Below are positions 1 through 6,562 of a stretch of DNA of 22,907 nucleotides, one piece after another. The stretch's first letter is position 1. Each line of letters begins with the position of its first letter. A model generated the notes under the pieces. That model searched no databases. It had not been told where the DNA came from and saw only the letters and a list, made by a program, of their open reading frames with translations. The DNA comes from an uncultured Eubacteriales bacterium (GTDB lineage: Bacteria > Bacillota > Clostridia > Peptostreptococcales > Anaerovoracaceae): contig UQMQ01000019.1 of NCBI GenBank assembly GCA_900542245.1, positions 1 to 22,907 on the forward strand. Direction: 5' to 3'. Both the position numbers and the translations under genes were made by a program.

Positions 1-58
1 CCGCGCACCGCTTGTAGAAACGCGCAAATTCCAGTTTTTGAAACTGAGAAATCGATAA
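1..58 (+). CDS. Possible 3' end of an upstream gene (partial)
   Basis: Frame 2 is open from the window edge and stops at TAA (56-58). The visible tail is about 18 residues, basic and hydrophobic (ends KFQFLKLRNR). It ends 19 bp before the start of the next gene, which would suit an operon. Frame 1 is also open here and runs past 58 to about 99, so the assignment is weak. A short inverted repeat (CAGTTT-TTG-AAACTG, 32-46) lies in the same stretch. Product not recognisable. Confidence 0.3.
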   Translation, partial: RAPLVETRKFQFLKLRNR

Positions 59-77
59 TTGAATGGGAGATGAGACT

Positions 78-842
78 ATGGAAAAAATCAAAAGTTTGAA
101 TCGCTATCAAAAAGGTGTCCTAATATTTATGATTGCTATGGCACTGGTATTTGTGGTGATTTATCCCATGACAATCTCACAAGTTGGATTTGAATATAAG
201 AACACAATTCTTGTCCCAAGTCAAGAAGATGGCAGTACGGTGTATTCCGGTAAAATCCAAGGAAAACAGGCACATTTTACGGTGTCGAAGGATAAGACCG
301 TTGTATTTCAGTATGGCGATAAAACCTATGGCCCTTATACAGCAAAAGAAGATCCTACAGCTATTCCGAGGAACGAAGAAATGGCAGAATATATGACCGG
401 TATGGAGCTTCGTCAAGGAGAAGATATTTTGTTTCGTGGGGGTGTTCGGGAGACAGGGGATTCATATTGGCTATACAATGAGGACGGAACCTTAGATAAC
501 TTTGGATTTTCTTATGTAACCAGTGATGGGATCGAGAGGGATGAAAACGGGGACGTAATTGATTCCGTGGAGCCATCTGCAGCTACTATACTGGAACTGA
601 TGAACGCTCCCGAGCTGACACATAAGGGCGAATGGTTTGCATGGTTTGAGGCTGTGTTTATCTGCGTTCTCAATACAATTTCTATTTTGTTTGCAGATGA
701 GCTGTTCCGTTGGAGTTTGGCATTTCGGCTCCGCAATGTCGACCATGCAGAGCCGTCTGATTGGGAAATTGCAGGAAGATATATCGGCTGGACTGTTCTG
801 ACGATCATGGCATTGGTACTCTTTATTATGGGGCTGCAATAG
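78..842 (+). CDS. Membrane protein of unknown function, three predicted TM segments
   Basis: Predicted 254-aa protein. I start it at 78 rather than the in-frame ATG at 63, because GGGAG (65-69) sits 8 bases before the ATG at 78. Hydrophobic segments lie at about residues 13-33, 190-212 and 235-254. Between the first two is a hydrophilic domain of roughly 150 residues rich in Y, G, D and E, probably outside the membrane. The segment between TM2 and TM3 (LRNVDHAEPSDWE) is charged and looks cytoplasmic. I recall similar uncharacterised proteins in gut Clostridia but cannot name a family. Codon use is clearly more AT-rich than in the genes from 946 onward, which may mean recent acquisition. The gene is followed by a bidirectional terminator and is convergent to the serpin operon. 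Confidence 0.75.
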   Translation: MEKIKSLNRYQKGVLIFMIAMALVFVVIYPMTISQVGFEYKNTILVPSQEDGSTVYSGKIQGKQAHFTVSKDKTVVFQYGDKTYGPYTAKEDPTAIPRNEEMAEYMTGMELRQGEDILFRGGVRETGDSYWLYNEDGTLDNFGFSYVTSDGIERDENGDVIDSVEPSAATILELMNAPELTHKGEWFAWFEAVFICVLNTISILFADELFRWSLAFRLRNVDHAEPSDWEIAGRYIGWTVLTIMALVLFIMGLQ

Positions 843-886
843 TACAACTTCAAGTTTGCCCGGCTAAACACAAAACCCGAATACCG

Positions 887-938
887 AAAAACAGACCGCC
901 CGCTTTCCGCACTATGCGAAAAGTTGACGGTCTTTTTT
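887..938. terminator. Bidirectional rho-independent terminator
   Basis: The inner stem is 903-911 paired with 915-923 (one mismatch, CTA loop). The outer stem is AGACCG (893-898) with CGGTCT (928-933). A T run (933-938) follows on + and an A run (887-891) precedes it, so it can stop both the 78-842 gene and the serpin operon arriving on the minus strand. Confidence 0.7.
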
Positions 939-945
939 GGTTCGT

Positions 946-2316
946 CTAATGCATACGCTCTACCGTTCCCATGAAGAGCGGAATGCCGGTTTCCTCCTCG
1001 ATGATCGCGTAGAAAAACGGACGATCGAGGATCACGCGTTTCATTTCGCTCGGCGCTGCGCTGCCGCATTCATCGACGACAGCTGTGACCGCGGCGGCTT
1101 TGGTACCCTCGGTATCTGTTTCAATAAAAGCCTTGTGCAGAATCTTGGAGACAAAGAGATTCCCCTCCGGTGTAGTCGCCGTTCTATGCAAATCCGCGCG
1201 GTCTGCGTCAAAAAGGTCTCGGATACCCATGGTCCGCAGCACTTCCGAAAGCTCCGCGCCGCTCTCCGTCTTGAACTTCGGCAATCCCGTTTCCACCGGC
1301 GTTTCCTTTTCGACCTTCCACGCGTGCGCGAACGTATCCTTGCTCAGCCCCTTCACAAAGTCTGCCATCGACAGGCCCTCGTGCGGCAGCAACGCCACAA
1401 AGCTGTAACCGTCCGCATAAGGCTTGACAAATCCTGTCGCCAAATCGTTCTCGAGGTAGGTGTATTCCGTACCGTACATCATCTCCGCCGTCTGCACACT
1501 GCCGTCCACTGCGGTAAAATCAGCGTCACTTACCTGATAATCCTTGTAAGGCGACTGCCATTTGCCGTCAAAGGTCAAGGCGTTGATCAGATACAGCATG
1601 GTCTGCGGAGAAATCGGCTCGTTCAAGATTTTTTCGATCCGTCCTTTGGTGTTTGTCTTGCACCACTGATTGATATCCTTCACCGTCTTTTTGTCAAAAT
1701 CCGCGCTGAAAACCTCTGCCTCGAACAACTGCTGCATGGCCGCCAAAAAGCTTTCCTGTACCTGCAGCTTCGGGTCGTCGCGCAGCCAGACAGAATTTGC
1801 TGTATTGACCTGCGTCCCCTCCCCTTTGGCGTTCAAAATCTGCTGAAAGGCCTCGCGGGCATAAAACACCTCACTTCCGACAGCCTCCTGAATCTGCGCC
1901 GCCGTTTCGCCGTCCGCGCCTTCCTCTGCCATCAGCAGCGCGGTCAGCACCGAAGCCGGAGAGAGGACAAACCCACTGCCGTTTTGCGCCGCGTCAGCCT
2001 TGTCTTGGTTATCGCGGTCCACTCCGCTTTGCTGCGCGTAAGCCTGCTGAAACAGTTGTACAGAAAATTTCTGTACGCAATTCTCCCAGCCGACCGGACA
2101 GCCGCCTGCACGCTCTTTATACACATTTTCGTCTCCCATGGCGGCAGCTTTCAATTTCACTGTGTCGGACGACAGCTTTCCGCTGTCAGCCGCGCCGCAG
2201 GCCGCCAGTGAAAACACCAGCACCGCCGCCATCCCCAGCGCCGTCAGCTTCTTCGCTATCATCGCCTTGCGGATGATCTTTTTGGAGTTTTTCTTTTCTG
2301 ATCTTTTGCTTTCCAT
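946..2316 (-). CDS. Serpin-family protease inhibitor, predicted lipoprotein
   Basis: 456 aa; AGGGGG lies 6 bases before the ATG. The N-terminus is a basic leader and hydrophobic stretch ending in a lipobox (SLAAC, Cys40), so it is probably lipid-anchored outside the cytoplasmic membrane. Residues ~70-456 form a full serpin domain: shutter-region SPASVLTALLMAEEGADG, NTANSVW, and the C-terminal signature DRPFFYAIIEEETG. The hinge is inhibitory type (EGTKAAAVTA, about 403-412: Thr at P14, small residues P12-P10), so by family knowledge it should act as a suicide inhibitor. From P14 Thr405 to the conserved DRPF Phe434 the loop is about 4 residues longer than in alpha-1-antitrypsin. P1 is therefore uncertain, within roughly 418-422 (GSAAP). 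Small residues there would suit elastase-like targets, which is inference. It lies 147 bp after the membrane serpin with no terminator between them, so it is probably in the same operon. Confidence 0.93.
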   Translation of the reverse strand: MESKRSEKKNSKKIIRKAMIAKKLTALGMAAVLVFSLAACGAADSGKLSSDTVKLKAAAMGDENVYKERAGGCPVGWENCVQKFSVQLFQQAYAQQSGVDRDNQDKADAAQNGSGFVLSPASVLTALLMAEEGADGETAAQIQEAVGSEVFYAREAFQQILNAKGEGTQVNTANSVWLRDDPKLQVQESFLAAMQQLFEAEVFSADFDKKTVKDINQWCKTNTKGRIEKILNEPISPQTMLYLINALTFDGKWQSPYKDYQVSDADFTAVDGSVQTAEMMYGTEYTYLENDLATGFVKPYADGYSFVALLPHEGLSMADFVKGLSKDTFAHAWKVEKETPVETGLPKFKTESGAELSEVLRTMGIRDLFDADRADLHRTATTPEGNLFVSKILHKAFIETDTEGTKAAAVTAVVDECGSAAPSEMKRVILDRPFFYAIIEEETGIPLFMGTVERMH

Positions 2317-2358
2317 TTTGGTCCCCCTCTCAAAAATCTCTTCTTCCTATCTTTATGC

Positions 2359-2434
2359 CTGCGGGTCCATGCTTCCGCATGAATCTTTGAGCCATCGGTA
2401 AGCCACATGCCTCTCGCAAGGTTTGCGCCCGCAG
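2359..2434 (-). repeat. Nested inverted repeats between the two serpin genes
   Basis: A small hairpin CATGC-TTCC-GCATG (2368-2381) lies close to one arm of a wider pair, CTGCGGG (2359-2365) with CCCGCAG (2428-2434). No U tract follows on the minus strand, so it is not a standard terminator. It could be an mRNA processing or stabilising structure that sets the ratio of the two serpins. No clear promoter was seen in this 147-bp gap. Confidence 0.35.
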
Positions 2435-2463
2435 ATCCGGCTGTTTCGCTTCGATTGCCCCTC

Positions 2464-4113
2464 CTACTCCGCGCTTACCATCGTGCCTAGGAATACCGGG
2501 GTTCCGGTATAGCTGTCAACAATGGCATAGAGGAACGGACGGTCCAGCCGCACCGTATATACCTGTGTCGGCTCCGGCTGCAGTGCGGCTGCTTTCACCA
2601 TTACCCCTGTTACAGCCGCCGCGCGCGTGCCCTCACGATTGACATCGATATAGGTCTTGTGCAGAATTTCGTCCACATACAGATTCTGTCCGCTGCAGTC
2701 TCCCATGCCGGAGAGATCCGCCGCCGACGCATCAAATAAGTCTTTCATTCCCATCTTCCGGAAGATCTGCACCAGCGCATCCGTCTTGTACTCCGATTTG
2801 AAGGCAGGCAGGACCGCGTGCACGATGGCATCCTGTCCGGAATTGACAAACGCCGCGAAACGCTCTCCGTCCAGCTTTTTCATATACGCTGCCACCGAAA
2901 CGCCCTTGTTCGGCAGGATCGCGACAAATTGATAACCGGAAGCGTACGGCTTGATGAAGCCGGTCGCCATGTCGTCCTGACAATAAAGAGCTTCCTCGGA
3001 ATACATGAGGTCGGTTTTCGTTTTCTTGCCGTTTTGATCGGTAAAATATTCTTTCTTGACCTGATTCTTTTTGTACTGTGCGCTCCACTGATCCTCGAAG
3101 GCAACCGCGTTGAGCAGGACCAGCTGCTGTGCCGGAGAAAGCGCCTCCACGAGCTTGTCGATCATGCCGTAGGTATTTTTGCTGCACCAGCTGTTGATCT
3201 CCTTGACGGTCTGCTGCGAAAAGTCACCGCCCTTGACCTGCGCCTGCAGCATCTCCCGCAAGGTCTTTTGATAATCCGGATTTAAGGTAAGTGCGCCGCG
3301 ATTGTTGTACCATACGGCGTTTGCGATGTTCATGCGGCTCCTGGTATCTGCGTTCTCCTGCGGCTGCACCGCCGACCACGCGCGGATCCATTGGTTCAGC
3401 TCGCTCATGCGCATACCGAAAGTTTTTTCCATCTGCTTTTTGGTGTCGCCCGCCGCGCCGTTTTCAACCATCGCCATCGCCAGCAGAATCGAAGTCGGTG
3501 AAATCATGGAGTTCTGTTTGGCGCTGGCGGCGTTTTTGAAAAGCTGCACCGAAAGGTCGCGCACCTGCGCGTTGGTCTCCCACAAGGCATCCCGGCTCCA
3601 AAGCGCCGCGGCATCGTCTTCCGCATACCCGTTCATGTCCTGTCCGCCTTGCGTTTGTGTCTGCGCCGCGGCTTTTGCGTCGCTGTCATCGACCGCGCGC
3701 TCGTCCGCGAAACCATTCATTTTTCTGCTGTCCATATCGGTATCTCCTGTGTTCCCTTTTTGCCGCGCGCTTTCCGCGGCATCCGCTTCATACCCGCTGT
3801 CTTTCTCTGCCGCTGCCTCTGCCTCCGCGCCCGGCAAGTCCTGCACAGCTTGCATGCCCTCATCGTTTTGCACTTGCAGGATCACCGGTTCCCCCGCAGC
3901 GTCCCCTGCCGCCGCATCGTTTCCGCGCGTCCAAAACGCGTCGTCAAGCATCCCCGAAAGCCCGACAACCAAGGTCAGACACGCCGCTGCCGAAACCGTC
4001 CCCATCACGACCCGCAGCCGCTGTTTTTTCCTGACGCGCGCAGCCGCCTCCGCAGCCCGCGCGCGTTCGCTTTTCTCAAAGACAGCTTTGATGAACTCAT
4101 CTCTTGTTTTCAC
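2464..4113 (-). CDS. Transmembrane serpin in anti-sigma position
   Basis: 549 aa from a GTG start at 4113, chosen because AGAGAGGGGG (4121-4130) is 7 bases upstream. This start overlaps the sigma-factor gene by 17 bp, the arrangement usual for coupled sigma/anti-sigma pairs. Order: a short basic cytoplasmic segment with a predicted helix (about 1-34, DEFIKAVFEKSERARAAEAA), one TM segment (about 35-56), an acidic Ala/Asp/Glu-rich, probably disordered stalk (about 57-180), then a complete serpin domain (about 182-549). The serpin part shows SPTSILLAMAMVENGAAG, NIANAVW, inhibitory hinge EGTRAAAVTG (P14 Thr496) and signature DRPFLYAIVDSYTG. The loop from P14 to DRPF Phe527 is about 6 residues longer than in alpha-1-antitrypsin. 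The candidate P1 region lies about 507-513 (VKAAALQ). The N-terminus resembles short cytoplasmic anchors of other clostridial ECF-linked membrane proteins; sigma binding is inference. Confidence 0.92.
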   Translation of the reverse strand: MKTRDEFIKAVFEKSERARAAEAAARVRKKQRLRVVMGTVSAAACLTLVVGLSGMLDDAFWTRGNDAAAGDAAGEPVILQVQNDEGMQAVQDLPGAEAEAAAEKDSGYEADAAESARQKGNTGDTDMDSRKMNGFADERAVDDSDAKAAAQTQTQGGQDMNGYAEDDAAALWSRDALWETNAQVRDLSVQLFKNAASAKQNSMISPTSILLAMAMVENGAAGDTKKQMEKTFGMRMSELNQWIRAWSAVQPQENADTRSRMNIANAVWYNNRGALTLNPDYQKTLREMLQAQVKGGDFSQQTVKEINSWCSKNTYGMIDKLVEALSPAQQLVLLNAVAFEDQWSAQYKKNQVKKEYFTDQNGKKTKTDLMYSEEALYCQDDMATGFIKPYASGYQFVAILPNKGVSVAAYMKKLDGERFAAFVNSGQDAIVHAVLPAFKSEYKTDALVQIFRKMGMKDLFDASAADLSGMGDCSGQNLYVDEILHKTYIDVNREGTRAAAVTGVMVKAAALQPEPTQVYTVRLDRPFLYAIVDSYTGTPVFLGTMVSAE

Positions 4114-4654
4114 GCGAATGCCCCCTCTCTTCCAAAATTTCCCGAAGCGCCCGCTTGCCGCGGTACACATAGTTTTCCACCTGCTTGCGCCCCTTTTTCA
4201 TAATTTTCCCTGTTTCTTCGTAGGAAAGCCCCTCAAAATAGACCAGATGCAGCGCAATGCGATATTCTGCCTTTAGGGCGTCCATCGCCTCCGCGAGCTG
4301 CCGCTTTTCCTCATTGTCAAGAATCTTCTGTTCCAGTGAAAGCAGATCGGCATGTGTCTCTGCCGTCTCCATCGGCGCCAGCCTCATGCGGCTGTGTCTG
4401 CGCACCCAATCGATCGCCTTGTTTCTGGCGATCGCAAACACATAGGTTTTGAGCGAACTTTTTTCGCCGAACCGCTCCGGGTGGACGATCAACTCCACGA
4501 AAACATCCTCCGCCAGATCCTCGGCGGTATCCATATCGTTTACATAGCGATGAATGAAAAAAATCAGACTCTCCCGATAGAGATCGATGACTTCTCCAAA
4601 CGCGTCGCGGTCTCCGTCTATAAAACGGCGGTAGCTAGCTGCACCTTGATCCAT
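4097..4654 (-). CDS. ECF-type RNA polymerase sigma factor
   Basis: 185 aa. I chose the ATG at 4654 because GGAGG lies 5 bases before it; the in-frame ATG at 4678 has no ribosome site. Region 2 spans about 11-87 (core binding and -10 recognition; DTAEDLAEDVFVELI, then SLKTYVFAIARNKAIDWVRR). Region 4 spans about 117-175, with the helix-turn-helix around LSYEETGKIMKKGRKQVENYVYRGKRAL. There is no sigma region 3, as expected for the ECF class. The stop overlaps the start of the membrane serpin by 17 bp. By family behaviour it would direct polymerase to a small regulon, often including its own operon. The specific ECF group is not assigned. Confidence 0.93.
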   Translation of the reverse strand: MDQGAASYRRFIDGDRDAFGEVIDLYRESLIFFIHRYVNDMDTAEDLAEDVFVELIVHPERFGEKSSLKTYVFAIARNKAIDWVRRHSRMRLAPMETAETHADLLSLEQKILDNEEKRQLAEAMDALKAEYRIALHLVYFEGLSYEETGKIMKKGRKQVENYVYRGKRALREILEERGHSRENKR

Positions 4655-4685
4655 GCATTCCTCCGTATCCCTTTTCATATAGTTT

Positions 4686-4712
4686 GTCGTGATTAAAAAA
4701 TAAAACCCTCAC
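4686..4712 (-). promoter_or_regulatory. Candidate ECF-style (autoregulatory) promoter of the sigma/serpin operon
   Basis: On the minus strand GTGAGGG (4712-4706) is followed by a 16-base, almost all T/A spacer and CGAC (4689-4686). The T-rich spacer and CG-containing -10 resemble ECF promoters of Firmicutes, but the -35 lacks the usual AAC. The assignment rests on position and shape only. Confidence 0.3.
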
Positions 4713-4716
4713 ATTT

Positions 4717-4745
4717 AATTTAACTTTTTGTTTATGCGCGGTCAA
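4717..4745 (-). promoter_or_regulatory. Candidate sigma-A promoter of the sigma/serpin operon
   Basis: Minus strand TTGACC (4745-4740), 17-bp spacer, TAAATT (4722-4717). It lies just upstream of the ECF-like element and could give basal expression of the operon. Confidence 0.45.
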
Positions 4746-4760
4746 TCCTTTTATCCGCAT

Positions 4761-4772
4761 TTCCACGTGGAA
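4761..4772. promoter_or_regulatory. Perfect 12-bp palindrome in the divergent intergenic region
   Basis: TTCCACGTGGAA lies between the sigma-operon promoter and the acyltransferase promoter, so it could be an operator shared by both. It has no loop, so it is unlikely to be a terminator even though T residues follow. Confidence 0.3.
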
Positions 4773-4828
4773 TTTTTACGGTACGCAAAGGGCAAATCGG
4801 AATCTGCATCGAATACTCGTATTTCCCC

Positions 4829-4857
4829 TTGCTTATGGGGCATAATTCCAATATAAT
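4829..4857 (+). promoter_or_regulatory. Sigma-A promoter for the acyltransferase gene
   Basis: TTGCTT (4829-4834), 17-bp spacer, TATAAT (4852-4857). Transcription would begin near 4864 and leave a leader of about 165 bases before the start codon at 5029. I recognise no riboswitch in that leader. Confidence 0.6.
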
Positions 4858-5028
4858 GTAGGTAAAGCTTCACACACGATGCAGCTCGGACACGCAAGCC
4901 TCCGGAAAAGCGACACGCGATTTTTCGCAGCCCTGCACAGGCGCTGTCCCGGTAAAGCCGCGCTTGTTGCCGGATACCGCCGATACAAGGACACAGAAAA
5001 CAGAAACACAAATACAAAGGATATTTTT

Positions 5029-6423
5029 ATGGAACAGCAAACACAAGCAAGGATGCAAAACAAAACTGCAGCGACAAATGAAACAACTGCGATGCATACG
5101 TCTACCGGTGCGGCTGAGAACGCACAGAAACAGGAAGCGCAGGATGTGGGTACGCGCCGCTGTACAGATGCAAGTACAAGCAAACGTGAAACTCCACCCG
5201 CACGCAAGCAAAAACACCCTGCCGCAAAAAATTTTCCGAAACCGAATCCTTGGATCTATTACCCCGCCTCTGTCATCGTGCGGTTATTTTTGCGTTTCAA
5301 ACTCAAAACGCGTTATGACATCAAGGCGCTCAAGGGCATCCGCGGTCCGGCGTTCATCGTCTGCCCACACGTTTCCAATATCGACTTCCTGCTGGTCGCA
5401 GTGGCGCTGCTGCCGCATCGCCCGACCTTCGTCGTCAGCCAGCATTTCATGACGCATCCGAAGATCCGCTGGATCCTGGAGAAGATGCACGTCATTCCCA
5501 AGAAAATGTTTTGTCCGGACATCAAGACCATCCTCAGCATCATGCGCGCCAAGGAATCCGGCAATCTCATCGTGCTGTTTCCGGAAGGGCGCCTGACCTG
5601 CTTTGGTCACTCGCTGCAGGTCACCGACGGTACTGCCGATCTGGTCAAAAAGCTCGCGGTTCCCGTCTATATGATCTCGGAGGACGGTGCTTATAAAAGC
5701 TTCCCGAAATGGGGCAAAGCGGGTTTCCGTCCGGGCCGCATTTTGGTGCGTGCCGAAAAACTGCTGGAGGCAGACGCCATTCCTGCCATGAGCCTGAAGG
5801 AAGTGCAGGCGGTGCTGGAACGCGCAATCCTGCACGATGAGGACAAGATTTTCCCCGACGTGCGCTACCGCTGCAAATCGCCGGCGCTCGGGCTGGACGG
5901 TATCCTTTATAAATGTCCGTCCTGTCTGGCAGAATTCCGGATGCAAACCGACGCGCATCATATCCGCTGTACCGCCTGCGGCTTCTCTGCAGAGCTGGAC
6001 GAGACCTACCGGCTGCATGGTGCGCCGTTTACGCACATCAACGACTGGTACTTCTGGCAGGAATCCCTGTTGGACCTGGCTATACCGCTGGAAAGCGAAA
6101 CCGTTCTGGCTGCAGTCGGTCCGGACGGCAATATGGATAAAAATGCAGGGGCAGGTCGCATCTATATGGACCGCGATGTCATCCGCTATACCGGCACCTG
6201 CTTTGGCAAGCCGCTTGCCTTTACTGAAAAAACCGAGGATATCAAGGCCTTCCCTGCCTCGGTCGCCGCGCATTTCGACATCTATCACAAGAAACAGCTC
6301 TACAATATGCACCTGCGCCCGGACCCGCGCGCGGTCATCAAATGGGTCAGCTATCTGGACAAGCTCACGCGCGAGCGGGAAACTGCTGCAAAAAACGCGG
6401 AAGCAGATAACCAAAACGGATAA
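5029..6423 (+). CDS. PlsC-like 1-acyl-glycerol-3-phosphate acyltransferase with zinc ribbon
   Basis: 464 aa from ATG 5029, with AAAGGA 7 bases upstream; the frame is open back to 4879 but no ribosome site supports that. Residues 1-70 are polar and low-complexity. The acyltransferase domain follows: the HX4D catalytic motif is HVSNID (114-119) and the FPEG motif is at 184-187. Family knowledge says such enzymes transfer an acyl chain to lysophosphatidic acid at the membrane. Unusually, a four-cysteine zinc ribbon (C296, C299, C314, C317) and a C-terminal domain of about 140 residues follow the catalytic part. Typical PlsC is about 240 aa. The gene has its own promoter and is divergent from the sigma/serpin operon. 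The substrate may differ from classical PlsC. Confidence 0.88.
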   Translation: MEQQTQARMQNKTAATNETTAMHTSTGAAENAQKQEAQDVGTRRCTDASTSKRETPPARKQKHPAAKNFPKPNPWIYYPASVIVRLFLRFKLKTRYDIKALKGIRGPAFIVCPHVSNIDFLLVAVALLPHRPTFVVSQHFMTHPKIRWILEKMHVIPKKMFCPDIKTILSIMRAKESGNLIVLFPEGRLTCFGHSLQVTDGTADLVKKLAVPVYMISEDGAYKSFPKWGKAGFRPGRILVRAEKLLEADAIPAMSLKEVQAVLERAILHDEDKIFPDVRYRCKSPALGLDGILYKCPSCLAEFRMQTDAHHIRCTACGFSAELDETYRLHGAPFTHINDWYFWQESLLDLAIPLESETVLAAVGPDGNMDKNAGAGRIYMDRDVIRYTGTCFGKPLAFTEKTEDIKAFPASVAAHFDIYHKKQLYNMHLRPDPRAVIKWVSYLDKLTRERETAAKNAEADNQNG

Positions 6424-6466
6424 ACCGTGCAAAAGGCGTTTTTTCTTGTTAAATTATAAACTTTCC

Positions 6467-6494
6467 TTGCTATTCCTGATTTTATAGGTACACT
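6467..6494 (+). promoter_or_regulatory. Candidate promoter of the Na+/phosphate transporter gene
   Basis: TTGCTA (6467-6472), 16-bp spacer, TACACT (6489-6494), in an AT-rich gap. A weak T-rich element near 6430-6445 after the acyltransferase stop may partly terminate transcription, but its stem is poor. Confidence 0.3.
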
Positions 6495-6562
6495 AGTATT
6501 TGGGGTAATTTGCAAGAGAACATTACAAGAAGACATAAAGGTAAGTAGGAAGGCAAACACAT

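Noticed and set aside
937..2211. 424-codon open frame on + opposite the lipoprotein serpin
   Set aside because: Arg/His/Leu-rich, no ribosome site and no recognisable domain; it mirrors the high third-position GC of the real serpin gene on the other strand.
4761..4777. TTCCACGTGGAA followed by TTTTT as a terminator
   Set aside because: A perfect palindrome leaves no hairpin loop and no gene ends just before it on +; an operator is more likely.
4879..5028. N-terminal extension of the acyltransferase to an ATG at 4879
   Set aside because: No ribosome site; the stretch lies in the leader after the promoter at 4829-4857 and AAAGGA precedes the ATG at 5029.
4864..5028. Riboswitch in the long acyltransferase leader
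   Set aside because: No conserved riboswitch core or terminator/antiterminator pair could be recognised.
5284..6432. 382-codon open frame on - opposite the acyltransferase
   Set aside because: Shadow of the PlsC-like gene, which has HX4D, FPEG and zinc-ribbon motifs; the antisense product has no motif.
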